Assembly: GCA_000436115.1 (NCBI GenBank)
Contig: FR894541.1
Location: forward strand, 1 to 25,171
Source of the DNA: Firmicutes bacterium CAG:534
GTDB taxonomy: Bacteria > Bacillota > Clostridia > Lachnospirales > Lachnospiraceae
Direction of reading: 5' to 3'
DNA length: 25,171 nucleotides
Below are positions 22,606 through 25,171 of this stretch, one piece after another. A program made the translations under genes and the position numbers. Position 1 is the stretch's first letter. Each line of letters opens with the position of its first letter. The notes under the pieces are model-generated. The model was not told where the DNA came from. It did no database searches and saw only the letters and a program-made list of their open reading frames with translations.

Positions 22606-22638
22606 TGCTAAAACAATACAAAAAAAGGGTTGAATAAT

Positions 22639-24006
22639 ATGAAAAGTGTAGCATTTCACAATCTGGGATGTAAAGTAAACGGATACGAAATGGACTTTAT
22701 GCAACAAATGTTACAAGAAAAGGGATATAAAATTGTACCTTTTGACGCAATAGCCGATATTTATATTATCAATACATGTACCGTGACCAACATTGCAGAC
22801 AGAAAAAGCAGGCAGATGCTCCACCGGGCCAAGAAGCAAAATCCGGAGGCAGTGGTAGTGGCAGTAGGCTGTTATGTACAGGCGGGAAATGAAGAGGTTT
22901 TAAAGGATTTAAGCATTGATCTTGCCGTAGGGAATAATAAGAAAAAGGATCTTGTGCCCATTTTGGAGGAATTCCTGGCAAAAAGGGAAAAGACCGGGGC
23001 AGCCGGGGAGGAAACAACGGAAAAGACGCTTCACGGCAAAACCTTGATCGATATTGGAAAGACCAGCGAGTACGAAGAAATGAAGCTGAGGCAGACGGCA
23101 GAGCATACCAGGGCGTTTATTAAGGTTCAGGATGGCTGTAATCAGTTTTGTTCTTACTGTATTATCCCATATGCAAGGGGCAGGATCAGAAGCAGGCAGA
23201 AGCAGGAGGTTTTGGAAGAGGTAAAGGGGCTTGCCGCAAAGAATTACCGGGAGGTAGTACTGACGGGCATTCATTTAAGCTCTTACGGAATGACGGGAGG
23301 AACTGACTTTTCAAAGAGCGGGCTCTCCGAGCTGATCGCTTCCGTAAACGAGATCAGCGGCATCAGCAGGATCCGGCTGGGATCTCTGGAGCCCAGGATT
23401 ATCACAACGGAATTTTTGAAACGTCTTTCAGAATGTGATAAGCTGTGTCCCCATTTTCATCTGTCCCTGCAAAGCGGCTGTGACACTGTATTACAGAGAA
23501 TGAATAGAAAGTATTCTTCCGGGGAATATTATGAAAAGGTATGTATGCTGAGAGAAGCTTTTCAGGATCCGGCCATTACAACGGATGTGATCGTAGGCTT
23601 TCCCGGCGAAACAGAAGAGGAATTTGAAGCTACCAGAGCATTCCTTGCCAAGGTCGGCTTTTATGAAATGCATTTATTCAAATATTCCAAAAGAAAGGGC
23701 ACTCCCGCAGCAGAGATGGAAGGCCAGATAGAGGAAGCCGTAAAGGCGCAAAGAAGCGGCGCTCTTGCCCTGCTGGAACAGGAAATGTCCATGAAGTACA
23801 GGGAAAGGCATCTTCAAAAGCCTGCGGAGATCCTGTTTGAAGAGGCAAAGGAAATAAACGGAAAAAGCTATCAGATCGGACACACCAGGGAGTATATAAA
23901 GGGTGCCGTCCTTACGGATCAGAGCCTGTCCGGACAGGTACTTTATGGAAAATGTACAGAGTTCCTGTCGCAGGACATTTTGGCGTTTGAACCGGAAAGG
24001 AATTGA
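22639..24006 (+). CDS. mtaB: MtaB, tRNA t6A37 methylthiotransferase
   Basis: Radical-SAM methylthiotransferase that turns t6A37 into ms2t6A37 in ANN-decoding tRNAs. The 455 residues comprise UPF0004 with Cys11 (LGCKVN), Cys47 (NTCTVT) and Cys78 (VGCYVQ) binding the auxiliary cluster, a radical SAM domain with CNQFCSYC (Cys167, 171, 174), FHLSLQSGC and DVIVGFPGETEEEF, and a C-terminal TRAM-like region after about 385. LGCKVN (not LGCxKN) supports MtaB over MiaB or RimO. ATG 22639 is nine bases from AAAGGG; the TTG at 22630 touches that RBS and is rejected. Confidence 0.94.
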   Translation: MKSVAFHNLGCKVNGYEMDFMQQMLQEKGYKIVPFDAIADIYIINTCTVTNIADRKSRQMLHRAKKQNPEAVVVAVGCYVQAGNEEVLKDLSIDLAVGNNKKKDLVPILEEFLAKREKTGAAGEETTEKTLHGKTLIDIGKTSEYEEMKLRQTAEHTRAFIKVQDGCNQFCSYCIIPYARGRIRSRQKQEVLEEVKGLAAKNYREVVLTGIHLSSYGMTGGTDFSKSGLSELIASVNEISGISRIRLGSLEPRIITTEFLKRLSECDKLCPHFHLSLQSGCDTVLQRMNRKYSSGEYYEKVCMLREAFQDPAITTDVIVGFPGETEEEFEATRAFLAKVGFYEMHLFKYSKRKGTPAAEMEGQIEEAVKAQRSGALALLEQEMSMKYRERHLQKPAEILFEEAKEINGKSYQIGHTREYIKGAVLTDQSLSGQVLYGKCTEFLSQDILAFEPERN

Positions 24007-24031
24007 ACTTTTTTTGGAAATAGGGTAAGAT
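24003..24031 (+). promoter_or_regulatory. promoter of the ireB-ruvX-DUF1292 operon
   Basis: TTGAAC (24003-24008), 17 bases, TAAGAT (24026-24031). The -35 overlaps the mtaB stop codon (24004-24006). The start point would be near 24038, about 30 bases before the ireB ATG. Confidence 0.5.
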
Positions 24032-24068
24032 AAAGGGTAATGAATGTTGCAGGCAGAGGTGGTTATAC

Positions 24069-24329
24069 ATGCAGGATTTGGGAAATACAAGATTTTTCAG
24101 AGTAGAAACAGATAAAACAAGCGTCAGGGAAATTCTGGCCGATGTATATGCGGCGTTAATAGAGAAAGGCTATAATCCCGTCAATCAGATCGTAGGCTAT
24201 ATCATGTCAGGCGATCCTACATATATAACAAGCTACAAAAATGCCAGAAGCAAGATCATGAAGGTAGAACGGGATGAGCTGGTAGAGGAAATGCTCACAG
24301 AATACATCCGAAGCAATCACTGGCAGTAG
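24069..24329 (+). CDS. ireB: IreB family regulatory phosphoprotein (UPF0297)
   Basis: An 86-residue dimeric regulator first characterised in Enterococcus as a substrate of the Ser/Thr kinase IreK that influences cephalosporin resistance. Highly characteristic sequence: NTRFFRV at 6-12 with Thr7 in the position of a phosphorylated threonine, VYAALIEKGYNPVNQIVGYIMSGDPTYI (about 26-53) and ARSKIMKVERDELVEEML. GAGGTGG is seven bases before the ATG. The ireB-ruvX-DUF1292 order (yrzL-yrrK-yrzB in Bacillus, after alaS) is conserved; alaS is not upstream here. Confidence 0.95.
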   Translation: MQDLGNTRFFRVETDKTSVREILADVYAALIEKGYNPVNQIVGYIMSGDPTYITSYKNARSKIMKVERDELVEEMLTEYIRSNHWQ

Positions 24330-24341
24330 GAGTACAGATTT

Positions 24342-24764
24342 ATGCGCATTATGGGGCTTGATTATGGTTCAAAAACAGTGGGGGTGGCAATCAGTGATCC
24401 CCTGTTTCTGACAGCACAGGGAATAGAGATCATCCGCCGGAAGGATGAGAACAAGTTACGGCAGACACTTGCCAGGATCGAAGAGCTGATTTTGGAATAC
24501 GAGGTAGGTGAGATCGTTCTGGGACTGCCCAAAAACATGAATGATACCTGCGGCCCCAGGGTAGAGGCAACTCTGGAATTTCAGGACAAGCTGGAAAGGC
24601 GCACGGGACTTCCTGTACATACCTGGGATGAAAGGCTTACAACAGTGGCGGCAGACAAGCTGATGATGGAAGCTGGGGTTCGCCGTGAAAACCGTAAGGA
24701 ATATGTGGATAAGATAGCCGCAACCCTTATTTTACAGGGATTTTTGGATAACAGGAGAAACTGA
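24342..24764 (+). CDS. ruvX: RuvX/YqgF, Holliday junction resolvase-like nuclease
   Basis: RNase H-fold protein of 140 residues, linked to pre-16S rRNA 5'-end processing and proposed as an alternative Holliday resolvase. Motifs: MGLDYGSKTVGVAISD (4-19) with the first acidic residue, IVLGLPKNMN near 59-68, and WDERLTT near 97-103 with the second acidic pair, then YVDKIAATLILQGFL. It starts 12 bp after ireB with TAGGAG upstream; an internal ATG at 24351 is a less likely alternative. Confidence 0.95.
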   Translation: MRIMGLDYGSKTVGVAISDPLFLTAQGIEIIRRKDENKLRQTLARIEELILEYEVGEIVLGLPKNMNDTCGPRVEATLEFQDKLERRTGLPVHTWDERLTTVAADKLMMEAGVRRENRKEYVDKIAATLILQGFLDNRRN

Positions 24765-24767
24765 TCA

Positions 24768-25025
24768 ATGGAAAAAGTTGAATTTACATTAGATACAGGG
24801 GAAACGGTTTCGTTTTATGTACTGGAGCAGACCATGCTCGGCGGAATCCAATATATATTGGTGACGGATGTGGAAGAAGGAGATGGGGAAGCGCTGATTT
24901 TAAAGGAGCTTCCTTCTGAAGACGTACAGGAAGAAAGTACCTTTGAAGTGGTCGAGGATGATGAGGAGCTGTCAGCGGTGGCTGCAGTATTCGAGAACCT
25001 GTTAGAGGATGTAGAACTTTCTTGA
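24768..25025 (+). CDS. DUF1292 family protein (YrzB-like)
   Basis: An 85-residue, strongly acidic cytoplasmic protein, third in the conserved ireB-ruvX-DUF1292 set. The first half (VEFTLDTGETVSFYVLEQ, then GGIQYILVTD) forms the DUF1292 beta core; the second half is a Glu/Asp-rich tail. Function is unknown. Start is 3 bp after the ruvX stop, with GGAG in the ruvX tail. Confidence 0.92.
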   Translation: MEKVEFTLDTGETVSFYVLEQTMLGGIQYILVTDVEEGDGEALILKELPSEDVQEESTFEVVEDDEELSAVAAVFENLLEDVELS

Positions 25026-25171
25026 AAAAGAGAAAAACAGATTGCCCGGGGGGATCGGCCTGGCAGCTGTTTCTAAATAATCATACAGTTACTGTTAGGG
25101 CTTTGCCGGTTCATGGATATGCTGGAATGGACTGTGATGCTGCGGGAAAAGCGCTGGCGAGAGCGGAAGAG
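25022..25171 (+). CDS. possible partial ORF at the window edge
   Basis: The frame starting at TTG 25022, which overlaps the DUF1292 stop (TTGA), is open for 50 codons to the end of the window. The predicted start is basic (LKKRKTDCPGG), followed by a mixed sequence with VRALPVHGYAGMDCDAAG. I recognise no family. RBS support is modest: GAGGAT lies about 12 bases upstream. A second frame opens at ATG 25116 and also runs off the end, so which is real cannot be settled here. Confidence 0.3.
   Translation, partial: MKKRKTDCPGGSAWQLFLNNHTVTVRALPVHGYAGMDCDAAGKALARAEE

Noticed and set aside
1..25171. CRISPR arrays, insertion sequences, prophage genes, integration sites
   Set aside because: No regularly spaced repeats, transposase, integrase or duplicated att-like flanks were seen; gene content is core chromosomal.

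Overview
The window looks like chromosomal core sequence from a low-to-mid GC Gram-positive anaerobe of the class Clostridia, most likely family Lachnospiraceae (a Blautia/Dorea-type gut bacterium). The grounds are the gene families (BioY, YaaR, RicT, IreB, SpmA, HPr-like), strong AGGAGG-type ribosome binding sites, AT-rich sigma-A promoters and the gene order. The genus is not resolved. I found no phage, IS, CRISPR or integrase, and no gene-free stretch longer than 300 bases.

Layout: (1) The 3' end of a tRNA gene, then a BirA-type operator laid over a near-consensus promoter, then bioY. (2) A nine-gene forward operon: HD-domain protein, Orn/Lys/Arg-decarboxylase-like enzyme (YaaO/SpeA type), pyruvate kinase, guanylate-kinase-like protein, YaaR, HolB, RicT (YaaT), TrmN6-like methyltransferase (YabB) and RsmI. 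This resembles the Bacillus yaaO-tmk-yaaQ-yaaR-holB-yaaT-yabA-yabB-rsmI block, with a Gmk-like protein where tmk would be, pyk inserted, and yaaQ and yabA absent. (3) A secreted or anchored CAP-domain protein and a class B sortase, each apparently on its own transcript. (4) A reverse-strand six-gene operon of a transglutaminase lipoprotein, a GspF/PilC-type platform protein and four small single-TM proteins, at least one with a classic class III prepilin leader. No assembly ATPase or prepilin peptidase is present. (5) Divergent from that, a sugar-binding-protein-like sensor fused to a variant GGDEF domain, followed by spmA. (6) Reverse nudC, converging on and overlapping spmA. (7) A forward translation and tRNA/rRNA-modification operon: prmA, rsmE, nifS-type desulfurase and thiI. 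(8) A reverse HPr-like gene without the phosphocarrier histidine. (9) mtaB, then ireB-ruvX-DUF1292 and a possible truncated ORF at the window edge.

How they fit together: most genes serve translation fidelity (RsmI, RsmE, PrmA, TrmN6, ThiI, MtaB), replication (HolB, RuvX) and Gram-positive regulation (RicT, IreB, HPr-like). The desulfurase/ThiI pair should supply sulfur for 4-thiouridine in tRNA. The least conventional part is 10.6-16.4 kb, where a pilus-like assembly cluster shares a 127-bp divergent promoter region with a ligand-sensing diguanylate-cyclase-like protein. This is the best candidate here for an incompletely described system: a transglutaminase-linked pseudopilus possibly tied to c-di-GMP signalling.

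Start codons were reassigned from ribosome-binding-site positions for the HD protein, YaaR, the CAP protein, the GGDEF protein, PrmA, the HPr-like protein and MtaB. All functions are assigned from recognised motifs, without database searches.
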